Assembly (NCBI RefSeq): GCF_012489685.1
Contig: NC_080042.1
Location: 94,204,576-94,268,575 of the forward strand
Length of the DNA stretch: 64,000 nucleotides
Direction: 5' to 3'
From: Lotus japonicus
Taxonomy: Eukaryota; Streptophyta; Magnoliopsida; Fabales; Fabaceae
Below the pieces are notes generated by a model that searched no databases, was not told the DNA's origin, and saw nothing but the letters and a program-made list of their open reading frames with translations. Of this stretch, positions 48,192 through 58,810 are shown in pieces. A program made the position numbers and the translations under genes. Positions within the stretch are counted from its first letter, which is position 1. The number at the start of each line of letters is the position of its first letter.

Positions 48192-51100
48192 ATGGTGACT
48201 CGATCCGGGGCGAACGGAGAGAGGAATCATGTTCAACAAAATGATGTTCCTCCCGATGTTCTTCAGCGGATCATGGACGATCTCAATGAACTTCGTCAAC
48301 ATAATCAACAGTTACAGAATCAACTTACTGACATCAATCAGACTCAGGGTTTACAAGAGGGCGATCGAAGAATGGCTGAGATGGTGGTGGACTTTCAACC
48401 TTTTACAGAGGAAATAGCGAACACTGCCGTCCCAGACAATTTAAAGACATTGAAACTTGACTCGTACTATGGCGATTCAGACCCAAAGGACCATTTAGTG
48501 TATTTCAACACGAAAATGGTCATTGTAGGCGCATCAGACGCGTTGAAGTGCAAAATGTTGCCATCAACTTTTAAGAAATCAGCGATGATTTGGTTTACCA
48601 CTCTACCGTCAAGGTCAATCGTCAATTTTACTGAATTATCTACAAAGTTCTTGTCTCAGTTTTCTACCAGTCGTGCACAAAAAGTAACTCCGGCGACATT
48701 ATTTAATGTTCGTCAAGGACCAAATGAGACTTTGCAGTCTTACATGAGGCGTTTCAATCAATTATCTGTTCATTTGGAGGATAAAATGCCAGAAATTTGC
48801 ATTGCAGCTTTTGAATTGGGCTTGAAGCCGGGTGGTTTGAACAGTAATTTGAGTAGAAAACCTGTGGAGACAATGGTGCATTTGCGCGAAAGGGTACAAG
48901 GATACATCAGGGAGGAGCAGAGTGATCGGATTAAGAACAACCGCCCGAATGCAGCGGTTCCAGGGCAGAAACAGCAGTTTGAGACGAAGAAGGGAGCGGT
49001 TACAGATCAATATTCGAAGGGATGGACCGAACGTGGCAACGCAGGGTATAATAATCGTAACCGTTATGACGGCCGATTTGATAACCGTTCTAATTTCAAA
49101 AATCGTGCTCAACCGTATGGAGTGCGTGGGCCAGGACATTCGATGATGTGGACTCGGAACCAAAATGACCGTGCAGTACCTTTGGCGGTTAATTTGACTG
49201 AAGCTTTGCACACGTGTTTGGAGGCGAATGTTATTCGTTTTCCACGACAGCCAAAGCCGTCAACGGGTTACGTGGACAAGAAGAAGTGGTGCGAGTATCA
49301 TAGGATTTCAGGGCATAATACTGATGACTGTTTTACTTTGAAGAAGGAGATTGACAAATTGATAAAGGCTGGGTATATGAAGCAGCTTGAAGGGCGAAGC
49401 AATTCTGATGAAGCAGGAACTTCAACAAGACGAACTGAAGATGGAAAAGAGATTGAGGGCGATGGTCAAGATAGACAGTCAGATGGAAAAGCAAAGGGGC
49501 GAATTCATTCTATTTTTGGTGGATTTCGTGGCGGAGGAATGACTAATTCAGCTCGTAAGAGGTACGTTCACTCCATTAATGCTGTTTACTCTAACGATTG
49601 GGGAAGTTGGGCAACCAATCAACCCGATATAACGTTTACTGTGCGAGATTTTGAGGGAGTACAGCCTCACGAAGACGATCCAATTGTTGTAATGCTGAGG
49701 ATTGCTGATTATGAAATTGAGAGGGTACTTCTGGATCAAGGAAGCTCGGCGGATTTGATTTATGGTGACGCTTTTGAAAAGTTGGGGCTAAATGAATCTG
49801 ATTTGTTGCCTTATGATGGTTCTTTAGTGGGTTTTTCTGGAGAAAAAGTATTTGTTCGAGGATATGTGGAATTGAAAACTGTCTTTGGAGAAGGGAAGAA
49901 TGCGGAGGCATTTGCTATTAAGTTTTTGGTAGTAAAATGTACTTCACCGTACAATGTACTCATTGGGAGGCCATCACTAAACAGATTGGGGGCAATCATT
50001 TCTACAAGACATTTAACGGCGAAGTATCCATTGAGCAAAGGAGGAGTTGGAATTTTAAAGGCTGATCAAATGGTTGCTCGAAAGTGTTATTCAGAAAGTT
50101 TTAAGCAGTATGGGCACATGGGTAAGGAAGCAGTGAAAGAGGGGCATCGAGTCTATGAGGTGGATTTAGAACAGTCAGAAATTATTTTGGATCCTCGAGA
50201 AGGATTCAGTGAGTACAAGATGAAATCAGAAGAGGAAACTAAGGCAATCCAAATTGGTGAGCGAAACTTAAAAGTTGGTGTCAATTTAACTACAAGTCAG
50301 GAAAACAGGTTGGTAAAATTATTATCTGAGAATATGGATTTGTTTGCATGGAGTGCAAGAGATTTACCAGGAATCGATCCGGAATTTATATGTCACAAAT
50401 TGGCTTTAAATCCCGGGGTGAAACCTATTGTTCAGTTTAAAAGAAAGATGGGCGAAGAAAAGGCAGAGGCTGTAAAGGTGGAAACAAATAAGTTACTGGA
50501 GGCTGGATTCATTAGGGAAGTAAAGTATCCAACTTGGTTGGCGAATGTTGTTATGGTGAAGAAGGCTAATGGCAAGTGGCGAATGTGCACAGATTATACA
50601 GATTTGAACAAGCACTGTCCTAAGGATTCTTATCCTTTACCGAATATTGATAAGCTTGTGGATAGGGCGTCTGGATTCGGAATGCTTAGCCTCATGGATG
50701 CATACTCAGGATATCATCAAATAAGAATGTATCAGCCTGACGAGGAGAAAACAGCTTTCATGACAAATCAGGCGAACTATTGCTATCAGACTATGCCGTT
50801 TGGGCTGAAGAATGCGGGAGCAACATACCAAAGGTTGATGGATAAGGTGTTTGACAAGCAGGTGGGGCGGAACATGGAGATTTATGTAGACGACATGGTG
50901 GTCAAGTCAGAGGAAATGATGGCGCATTGTTCTGATCTCGAAGAAGCTTTTGGCGAACTAAGAAAGCATAACATGAGACTTAATCCGGAAAAGTGTTCGT
51001 TTGGAATTCAAAGCGGAAATTTTTTGGGTTTCATGATCACGAGGAGAGGAATTGAGGCGAACCCTGATAAGTGTAAGGCGATACTCGATATGCAGAGTCC

Positions 51101-53411
51101 AACCTCAGTTAAAGATGTGCAGAAGTTAACAGGAAGAATAGCAGCTTTATCCAGGTTTCTTCCGTGTTCTGGGGAAAAATCAGCACCATTTTTTCAATGC
51201 TTAAGGAAGAACAAAACTTTTCAGTGGACTGAAGAATGTGAGAGGGCGTTCCAAAGTTTGAAGGATCATTTGTCCAAGCCACCAATTTTAGCCAAACCAG
51301 TTCCAGGTATTTCATTATCACTGTTTATTTCCATCTCTGATAATGCAGTTAGTTCAGTTTTGTTGCAAGAAAATAAGGATGATATGAGGATCATATATTT
51401 TGTGAGTCATGCTCTTCAAGGAGCTGAAATTAGATACCAAAAAATTGAAAAGGCTGCATTAGCTCTAATCATATCCGCCAGGAAATTAAGACCTTATTTC
51501 CAAGGCTTTCCAATTGTGGTAAAAACAGATTTGCCACTTCGCCAAGTTTTGCAAAAGCCTGATCTGGCTGGACGAATGGTTTCTTGGGCTGTTGAATTGT
51601 CAGAATTTGAAATCACTTTTGACAGGAAAGGTCTAGTTAAAGCACAGGTATTGGTGGATTTTGTTAATGAAATGTCTTCCAGTGAGAAAACTATGGAAGT
51701 TGGTGAATGGAGTTTGTCTGTAGATGGTTCGTCTAATGTCAAGGGAAGTGGAGCTGGCATAATCTTAGAAGGACCAGGTGGCGTGACAGTTGAGCAGTCG
51801 CTCAAGTTTGACTTTAAAGCAAGCAATAATCAGGCAGAGTATGAAGCTATAATTGCAGGTTTGAAGTTGGCGATCGAGATGGGGGTCAAGAGCATAATGA
51901 TTAAAACAGATTCTCAGATAGTTTCCAGGCAAATTCAGGGTGAATATCAGGCGAGGGACGCACAGCTGGCTAAGTATTTATTGAAAGCTCAGGGATTGAT
52001 AAAGCAGATAGGCACAGTGCAGGTCAATTATGTTCCGCGGGAGGAGAATACAAGGGCGGATATTCTATCAAAGTTAGCAAGCACCAAGAAGCCGGGAAAC
52101 AATAAGTCAGTTATCCAGGAAGTCTTAAGTAGCCCAAGTATCGAAGAAGATGAGACAATGATGGTGTTAAATTTAGCGAATTCAGATTGGATGGGGCGTA
52201 TCAAACAGTGTTTGGAGGCAGAAGGCTCTAATGTGTTGACATTCTCTAAGGATCAAATTCGCGAGGTGAGTCGTTACACATTGTTGGGCGATCAATTGTA
52301 CAGAAGAGGGATTGGAGTTCCTTTATTGAGATGTGTTTCTAAGGATGAAGCGGAAAGAATTATGTTTGAGGTTCACGAAGGTGTGTGTGCAAGTCATGTA
52401 GGGGGAAGATCTTTGGCGGCGAAAGTGCTCAGGGCAGGGTTCTATTGGCCAACTTTACGAGGGGATTGTATGGAATATGTGAAGAAGTGTGGTAAATGTC
52501 AAATTTATGCAGATTTACATAAGGCGCCGCCTGAGACTCTTAGCTCAATGAGTTCATCGTGGCCATTTGCAATGTGGGGAGTAGATATTCTGGGACCGTT
52601 CACTCCAGCAGGTTCTCAAATCAGATTTATTTTGGTGGCGGTGGACTATTTTACTAAGTGGATTGAGGCGGAATCAATGGCGAAAATAACAGCAGAAAAA
52701 GTCAAAAAGTTTTATTGGAGAAAATTGGTTTGCAGATTTGGCGTTCCAGCAACTATCGTCTCAGATAATGGAACACAGTTTACAAGCAGGAGTGTGAAGG
52801 ATTTTTGTGCAGGAATGAGAATTGAGATGCGTTTCGCCTCAGTTGAGCACCCTCAGACAAATGGACAAGTGGAGTCAGCGAATAAAGTCATTCTCAATGG
52901 AATTAGAAAGCGTCTAGGCGAAGCTAAGGGATTATGGGCTGAAGAGTTAATCACGATCATTTGGGCGTACAATACTACTCCTCAATCAACTACTGGCGAA
53001 CCACCTTTTAAGTTGACTTACGGGGTAGATGCGATGATACCAGCAGAATTACAAGATGTAACTTTCAGGGTGGCAACTTATAATGAAGAGCAGAACGACA
53101 TGAATAGAGTGGTTGATCTCAATTTAGCAGAGGAAACGCAAGCAGAGGTTCGTTTGAGGCAGGCAATGGTAAAACAGAGGTCGGAAAGGCGATACAATTC
53201 TAGAGTGGTTCCGAGGCAAATGAGAGTTGGTGATTTGGTTCTGCGTAGGAAGGCAAAGGGGCCTGATGATTCGAAGTTATCACCTAATTGGGAAGGACCT
53301 TACAGGATTCTGCGTGAGCTTGGTCAAGGGGCGTATCATTTGGAGGAGTTATCGGGGCGAAGGGTCCCAAGGGCTTGGAATGCACAACATCTCCGTTATT
53401 ATTACAGTTGA
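48192..53411 (+). CDS. gag-pol: Tat-type gag-pol polyprotein
   Basis: 1739 residues with no stop or frameshift, so probably competent. Order: N-terminal polar segment; retrotransposon gag domain (about 90-200, motif FTELSTKFLSQFS); knuckle-like CEYHRISGHNTDDC (about 365-380); aspartic protease (about 490-600), whose active site reads LLDQGSSADLI where D-[ST]-G is usual elsewhere; reverse transcriptase (about 750-930) with YVDDMVV near 898; a first RNase H (about 1040-1140); a second archaeal-type RNase H (about 1170-1295, SVDGSSNVKGSGAG and NNQAEYEAIIAGL), the mark of Tat; integrase with an HHCC-type finger (HEGVCASHVGG ... CGKCQIY, about 1393-1435) and DDE residues in WGVDILGP, VSDNGTQF and NGQVESANK. 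The C-terminus has GDLVLRRK and WEGPYRI. Start chosen: the first ATG after the primer site. Confidence 0.95.
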   Translation: MVTRSGANGERNHVQQNDVPPDVLQRIMDDLNELRQHNQQLQNQLTDINQTQGLQEGDRRMAEMVVDFQPFTEEIANTAVPDNLKTLKLDSYYGDSDPKDHLVYFNTKMVIVGASDALKCKMLPSTFKKSAMIWFTTLPSRSIVNFTELSTKFLSQFSTSRAQKVTPATLFNVRQGPNETLQSYMRRFNQLSVHLEDKMPEICIAAFELGLKPGGLNSNLSRKPVETMVHLRERVQGYIREEQSDRIKNNRPNAAVPGQKQQFETKKGAVTDQYSKGWTERGNAGYNNRNRYDGRFDNRSNFKNRAQPYGVRGPGHSMMWTRNQNDRAVPLAVNLTEALHTCLEANVIRFPRQPKPSTGYVDKKKWCEYHRISGHNTDDCFTLKKEIDKLIKAGYMKQLEGRSNSDEAGTSTRRTEDGKEIEGDGQDRQSDGKAKGRIHSIFGGFRGGGMTNSARKRYVHSINAVYSNDWGSWATNQPDITFTVRDFEGVQPHEDDPIVVMLRIADYEIERVLLDQGSSADLIYGDAFEKLGLNESDLLPYDGSLVGFSGEKVFVRGYVELKTVFGEGKNAEAFAIKFLVVKCTSPYNVLIGRPSLNRLGAIISTRHLTAKYPLSKGGVGILKADQMVARKCYSESFKQYGHMGKEAVKEGHRVYEVDLEQSEIILDPREGFSEYKMKSEEETKAIQIGERNLKVGVNLTTSQENRLVKLLSENMDLFAWSARDLPGIDPEFICHKLALNPGVKPIVQFKRKMGEEKAEAVKVETNKLLEAGFIREVKYPTWLANVVMVKKANGKWRMCTDYTDLNKHCPKDSYPLPNIDKLVDRASGFGMLSLMDAYSGYHQIRMYQPDEEKTAFMTNQANYCYQTMPFGLKNAGATYQRLMDKVFDKQVGRNMEIYVDDMVVKSEEMMAHCSDLEEAFGELRKHNMRLNPEKCSFGIQSGNFLGFMITRRGIEANPDKCKAILDMQSPTSVKDVQKLTGRIAALSRFLPCSGEKSAPFFQCLRKNKTFQWTEECERAFQSLKDHLSKPPILAKPVPGISLSLFISISDNAVSSVLLQENKDDMRIIYFVSHALQGAEIRYQKIEKAALALIISARKLRPYFQGFPIVVKTDLPLRQVLQKPDLAGRMVSWAVELSEFEITFDRKGLVKAQVLVDFVNEMSSSEKTMEVGEWSLSVDGSSNVKGSGAGIILEGPGGVTVEQSLKFDFKASNNQAEYEAIIAGLKLAIEMGVKSIMIKTDSQIVSRQIQGEYQARDAQLAKYLLKAQGLIKQIGTVQVNYVPREENTRADILSKLASTKKPGNNKSVIQEVLSSPSIEEDETMMVLNLANSDWMGRIKQCLEAEGSNVLTFSKDQIREVSRYTLLGDQLYRRGIGVPLLRCVSKDEAERIMFEVHEGVCASHVGGRSLAAKVLRAGFYWPTLRGDCMEYVKKCGKCQIYADLHKAPPETLSSMSSSWPFAMWGVDILGPFTPAGSQIRFILVAVDYFTKWIEAESMAKITAEKVKKFYWRKLVCRFGVPATIVSDNGTQFTSRSVKDFCAGMRIEMRFASVEHPQTNGQVESANKVILNGIRKRLGEAKGLWAEELITIIWAYNTTPQSTTGEPPFKLTYGVDAMIPAELQDVTFRVATYNEEQNDMNRVVDLNLAEETQAEVRLRQAMVKQRSERRYNSRVVPRQMRVGDLVLRRKAKGPDDSKLSPNWEGPYRILRELGQGAYHLEELSGRRVPRAWNAQHLRYYYS

Positions 53412-54616
53412 AGTGCAAAGTGGTTCGTTCGGTTTGTTTGGTTTTGTACAGTTTGTTTCAGTGTATGTTTGTCCAAGACTATGTTTCGTTGTTTCAGTTT
53501 GTGTGTGTTGAAGTCTACGTTTGTTGGTTGTATTGTTTAAGACTATGTTTGTTGTGTAAGACTAAATTCGATGCACTCTTTTCTCTACCCCAGGCGGGAG
53601 AGTTTTTAACGAGGCATCAATTATTAATGAATAACAGGTATGCACTCTTTTCTCTACCCCAGGCGGGAGAGTTTTTAACGAGGCATAACCTTTTTAAAAT
53701 GATCAAGGGCTTATCATTTTATTTATTTCTTTTACCCATAGCGGAAACTTATCAACTAAGGTCTATCAATTGGGCGACGTCAGACAATTGAGAAAAAAGT
53801 AAGTCTCTTAAAACAAGAGCATTCGGCCACGAATTCATAAGCACAGTCTTAAATTGGATTTAAACTTGTCCAAACTAAGCACAAGTCTCCACGCGAGCAT
53901 ACTAATGAAATCAAATATGTTGACTTTGATTTCCATGAGTAACTATGTCAAAAATGAAAAATTTGACTAAGTTATGTTCACAAAGGCCTTATGATTCCAA
54001 AGTAGTTGGTTAAGTTTAAACTTTACGACATTTAAAGAGATTCATTCAAGGGTATTTTACTATGTACAGTAAAATGTGGGCGTAACATACTCGACTAAAC
54101 GACGAAGGCGGATCAAATTTGGTTAAAGGTTAGTAAATGTTATTCATGCTAAGTTATACTCTGAAATTTTTGATTAAAAGATTGGTAAAGCGCAGTATTA
54201 TTAATTATTTTGATTGTCTAATTGATATAGTTGTTATTAAATGGATCATGTTCTTAAGTTAGAAGGAATAACATAGTAATTTTTGTATTAAGTTAAGATC
54301 TGACGTTTTCATTGAGAATGGATAGTGACAACAATAATTTAAGGGTAGAAATTATAAATCTAAGTATTACAGTTATCTAAGTATGATGCAGAGCCATCAG
54401 GATTAACCAATTTGCAGCCAATGATATATAGAAAACATATTACCTTAATAGTACTTAATAAAACATTACATAATATTTTAAGACAAACTGTGGAGCTACT
54501 CGCTCAACACTTACAAATACAAAAGACAAACTATAAACGAGTTTAAACTAACTTAGGAAATAAAAGAGAGCTAAAGGATGGATTAGAACGGTAGTCATTC
54601 TTAAACAGAGACAGAA
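53412..54616. mobile_element. Non-coding stretch of the Tat element between pol and the antisense gene
   Basis: Includes a perfect 47-bp direct repeat, 53571-53617 and 53640-53686, with the core AGAGTTTTTAACGAGGCA, a motif found after pol in many Tat-lineage elements. The rest is AT-rich and probably contains the 3' ends of both opposed transcripts. Confidence 0.7.
53571..53686 (+). repeat. Perfect 47-bp direct repeat after pol
   Basis: Copies at 53571-53617 and 53640-53686 separated by 22 bp. Each contains CTCTTTTCTCTACCCCAGGC and then GTTTTTAACGAGGC. Confidence 0.92.
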
Positions 54617-56502
54617 TTAATGGTTTTCCCCTTCGCCTTCGTTGTCGTTGACATTTTCATCTTCTTCATTTTTATCTTCTTCTCCTTCGTCTTCCTCATC
54701 ACCAGTGTCAGGGCTGATCAACTTGCCATCGACAATCCTAGCATAAGGATCGGAACCGGCAAGGTTGATGGAAACTTGAGGATTTAGGAAAAGAATTTGT
54801 TCTTTGGCTTTTGCAAATCCGGCTTCAAATTGATCAAGGACAGAATTCTTCAGTTCAGAAACTTCTGAATGCAATTTAGAATTTTCATTTTTCAATTCAG
54901 CATTGGAGGAATTGAGATGAGTGATTTCCGCTTTGGATTTCACAAGTTCTTCCTCTTTAGCTTTCTGAGTGATGTTTAAGTCTTCAGCATGCTTCTTTAA
55001 GCGTTCATTTTCTAGGGCTAAATCTGCGGCTTTCTTCTCATTCACTTTGTTGGCAGAATCCAACAATTTCATAGTAGCTTTCATCTTCAGGATCTCTCTT
55101 TCTTTCTCTTCTAACTGCTTGGCGGAATTAATCCCATCAAAGTCAGCGCTCTCCAGGTCAATCATCTTGGAAATCGCCGTAATTTCAAGTCCTTTCGTCA
55201 TGATGGCTTGACAAGCTTCCTTTAATCCGATCTTCTTAACCTTTTCCCGATCCGCCTCAAACACCAAATTTGTTTCCACCAGCGAATTAAAGTCAATTTT
55301 GGAGTCCCATAGCGAGGTCACTTCTTCAGAAGTGAGTTCTTCAAATTCTTTCAGCAGGCTTTTCCATGAAGGGGGCGGAGCACTTGAAGACCCAGCTTTG
55401 AGTGTCATATGTTGAGGATTACCCTTCACCATAAATTTTTCCATTGAGGGCTGAGAAGAGTCTTTTCCTTTCGCCGATTCAGGTGTTTCATTCTTTCTCT
55501 TCTTCTTTTGAGGGCGATTCGATTCGGTGCCTGAATGACTAGCATCGGCATCTAACAGAGTCTTCGCTGGGTTTCTTTTTTCCCTTGCAGCCTGTTGTTC
55601 TCGACGGAAACGGAGGATATCATCATCAGAGAGGCGAGTCATTTTTGCTGAAACAAAATGGTAGGGTTAGAAATAAAATAAATACTCGAGATACAAAGAT
55701 GTGGAAATTTAAGAATCTTACCCACATATTCACCCAATCTGTTTTCATAATGGGCATCTAGAAATTCGGTGAGATTCAAGTCAATGCTAGATAGAAAGGT
55801 GCAATCCACCATTTCCTCAGGGGTGAGGGAGTCATCAGGAAGTTTGATGATAGCCTCATAACGGGCGGTCCAGTAGAAAGGGAACTTTGGGCTTCCATCA
55901 TTGAAATAAAATACATCCTTGCACTTCTCTGTTTCGTTTAGCCTAAAGAATTTCCCTTTAAACTGTTTGTAATGGCTTCTAAATAAGGTAAATAGGCCTT
56001 TTCCCCTAGCGGCGGCTAAAGAAAGATATTCGCCTTTTATGCTTCTACCACTAGTTTCAAAGAAGTAAAAAAACTTATTGCTAGTGGGTTCGATACCTAA
56101 CACTTGACACAGAAGTTCGAACGCCCTCAGGTATGCCCAGCTATTACAATGGAGTTGTGTTGGTGCAACATTTAGTAAGGTTAAAACGGAGCAAGTGAAA
56201 TCTGAGAGAGGGAGTTTACATTTTAGATCGGTGAAAATGTTTTCAAAGAAATAGGTGTGGTTTTTGCCGGTAGGGTCAGGAGCCCCAAAACAACAAGGTT
56301 CAGTAGGTAAACAGGGGACTATGTCAAGGTACACATCTTGACCATCAGAGCGAAAAGTGTTTTCAGTGATTAAATCCATTACAGTTTTAACATTGCAGAA
56401 TTTAGTGAACCTAGTTTTAACTTTGCTAGTGACCCATGTATCGACTGCAATGGAAGAAGTTTTAGGAGCTTTAGAGGTCCTACGGGTGTGTTTTGCATCC
56501 AT
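54617..56502 (-). CDS. Two-exon antisense gene of the Tat element (gypsy-type 'Transposase_28')
   Basis: Exon 1, 56502-55722, and exon 2, 55647-54617, join over a 74-bp GT-AG intron at GEYV|AKMTRLSDDD to give 603 residues without stops. The ATG at 56502 follows an A-rich leader. Exon 1 holds a domain like Pfam 'putative gypsy type transposon' (Transposase_28), with LPLSDFTCSVLTLLNVAPTQ, WAYLRAFELLCQVLGIEPT and FPFYW. Exon 2 has a basic KKKRKNE stretch (possible nuclear signal), a long coiled coil (about residues 410-540, LENERLKKHAEDL, LHSEVSELKNSV) and a very acidic tail (DEEDEGEEDKNEEDEN). Tat elements such as Grande are known to carry antisense genes. No biochemical role is established. 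Expression from inside the element would need its own promoter near 56900-57200. Confidence 0.85.
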
Positions 56503-57506
56503 TTTCAAAAGAATTCCTGAAATTATAAAGGATCCAGGGTTATGAAATATAAAAGGGTAAAATGTAAGTTGGAATTGTGGGGAAGAATAGATTTTAAGTA
56601 GAGTTTGGTTTGGATAAACAAGCGAATGAGGAAGAAGAAGAATTTAGATGAAACCTTTTAGTGTAAAAGGAAGTAAGATTTCATGAATAAACAGAGTGAG
56701 GAATGCTTACCAGTGAAAAAGGCTGTGATGAACTCGGTTAAATCTGGAGGACTTCTGGTAATGTGCAAGAACACTTGTAGTTAAATGCAAGAAATTTGGT
56801 AATTGCGGAGGAATGGTGAAAATTTTGAAATGCAAGAGTGAAGTGGTTTGGGGGTAAAAAGGATTGCTATATATAGAGAGAGGGTAGAAGATGAAAAGGT
56901 GTGTCAAAAAGGTGTGGTTAAAAATACTTGAGGCAAACTGTGAGCATGCGTGTGGTTTGTGTGAATCCACGCGTTCATTCAGGCCACACATTTGAATTTG
57001 TTGAGACGGTGAACCGGCGCGTCATTAAGAGGTGACGTTTGGAAAAAGTAACGCTTGAGCAGAGAGGGGTGTCAGTTGGCAGGTAAACGTCGTTTCGAAG
57101 AAGAAGAGTCGTTTCAGAGAAAAGTTATCCCATGAGTGGATTTTAAATGCACATTTCAATTAATGCGAATAGCATAGCTTAGGTAGGTTTTTTACATTAC
57201 AAGTTCCAAGATATCTGTAGTATATTTGTGATGATTATTGCAGGTACAAAAATCCGGAAGGGGATTGATATGGTGCATAGTGATTGAGGTGATGGGCAAA
57301 GCGTCACTTAGACATCACGTGTCACGCAGAAAGAATTATTTTATAATGATTAGCCTAGTATATTTTTACTTTGTTGATTAGCCTTATTTCATTGAAGCCT
57401 GCGTGCTCACAAATTGGTTCACATTGTACACGGGCGTACCAGAAGTTGTAAGCCTCAATAAGACACTTTCGTTTTAGTTCTAAAACATCAGTGTCTTGTG
57501 GGCCTG
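56503..57506. mobile_element. Tat element interior right of the antisense gene
   Basis: Probable promoter and leader of the antisense gene: TATATATA at about 56870-56879 on the minus strand lies about 370 bp upstream of its ATG. The GC-richer part at about 56940-57070 has paired CGCGT motifs. No other frame is supported. Confidence 0.5.
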
Positions 57507-57724
57507 TGGACTGATATGGGCGGACCGAATGTGGGCCTATGGACTGTCATGTAACTAATGGGCCGGGCAACCCATGGTCCAGTCGGACCAAAACCCAAGC
57601 TATAAATAAAAGAGGACCGCCCAAGCGGTGGGGACCTATCATTTCACGCATTTTTATTCACTTTGTTACTTTCGTTTGCTCTCTAAACTGGTTAGCCTTT
57701 AGTCTGTGGTTCCATACCGGAACA
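57507..57724 (+). repeat. 3' LTR of the Tat element
   Basis: 218 bp, two substitutions from the 5' LTR. Followed at once by the GATAT target copy. Confidence 0.93.
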
Positions 57725-57729
57725 GATAT

Positions 57730-58300
57730 AACAAGTGTATCATTGGACAAAGATGACATCAGTGTCCGTCTCTAGTGGGGAATGCGAAGAATAATACCAA
57801 AGACTAGATGAACACCAATAAGACCAAGCCTCAAAAAAAGAAAACTGCAAGTAAATTTTCAATTTGGTCTTCAAAAATAGGGTGTCACCATCTTATTCTT
57901 TAAAGGTTTTTTGCCATTAAAATAATCCTCAAATATTATACTTTCGTGTATTAGTCTTCTAAAAACTGACCAAATTATTCTTCCAAAAACACAAAATGAT
58001 CAATGGATCTATTTAAAAGGAAGACTAAAATGGTGATACATAAACATGAATTATGTGATAATTTTGTATCACTACCACAGAAACATGAATTTATCTCCAC
58101 AATTTCATGCATCTCCCCATTCCATCACTGTCACTAACACTTGTCACATACAACCATTGTTGTCTTGTATATGCCAAAGTTCAAGAATCGCTATCAAGAT
58201 GAACATGTCAATTTCCATGAGTGTTAGTGTCATTGCTTGCTGTCAATACTTATTAAACCAAGGATGAACACTCATTACATCAAAATGGGAACTGGAAACA
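57730..58300. other. Intergenic sequence
   Basis: Contains fragments such as GGTCTTCAAAAATAGG and TTAGTCTTCTAAAAACTG that resemble arms of degenerate MITEs. No gene is seen. Confidence 0.4.
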
Positions 58301-58586
58301 TACATTTGCAGGAGCCATGGCAGATTCTTATGTAACAAAAGGGAATTTAGAGAACTACTAAGACAAGCTAAATCTTGCCACTTGCTAAATCCTTGCAGGG
58401 TTACATTACAACCACAACAGTGTTATCACTTGTCTTCTCCAGAGGGTAATATTGTATCCCTGAAAACTGAAAGACAAATGAATTTCAAAAGCCAAATGTT
58501 ATGGATGCTGCTGCCAAATTCAACACTCATTCTAAAAAACAACACATTCAACAAAGCAACGAATCATCCAACCTAGGAAAAGTCAC

Positions 58587-58729
58587 TTCGTGTATGTCTG
58601 CACACACAGTGTAGAACCAAAGTTAAGACAAAATCACGGTGAAGAGTTTTAAAAGTTAAGGAAAGTTGCTTTTATCCGCGTGATTTCGACTTACCGTGAT
58701 TTTCCATTGTGTATCCAAACGTACACGAA
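58587..58729. mobile_element. Small inverted-repeat insertion (about 143 bp)
   Basis: Ends TTCGTGTA (58587-58594) and TACACGAA (58722-58729) are inverted. Inside, AAAATCACGGTGA and TTACCGTGATTTT form a second inverted pair. It is missing from the homologous place at about 62225-62250. Exact borders are uncertain and the superfamily is unknown. Confidence 0.6.
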
Positions 58730-58810
58730 TTTTTAAAGAGGTACAAGTAACCAATAAATGTGTAGTGATTTTATCCTCTCATCCAAGCATGCAGTCACAA
58801 TAACCATACC

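Larger units (their letters stand above)
47920..57724 (+). mobile_element. Complete young Tat-lineage Ty3 LTR retrotransposon (9.8 kb)
   Basis: Two 218-bp LTRs (47920-48137 and 57507-57724) begin TGGACTGATATGGG and end ACCGGAACA. By eye they differ at two positions (about 0.9 percent). A 5-bp target duplication GATAT flanks it (47915-47919 and 57725-57729). The primer-binding site TGGCGCCCACCGTGGGGC follows the left LTR by one base. One intact gag-pol frame (48192-53411) and, on the other strand, a two-exon gene (56502-54617) lie inside. The short LTRs, single long polyprotein, two RNase H domains and an antisense gene fit the Tat lineage. A clear polypurine tract before the right LTR is not obvious (CTTGTGGGCCTG). 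Confidence 0.95.

Noticed and set aside
57539..57775. Frame repeated at 47952-48173
   Set aside because: It is LTR sequence of the Tat element, not a gene.
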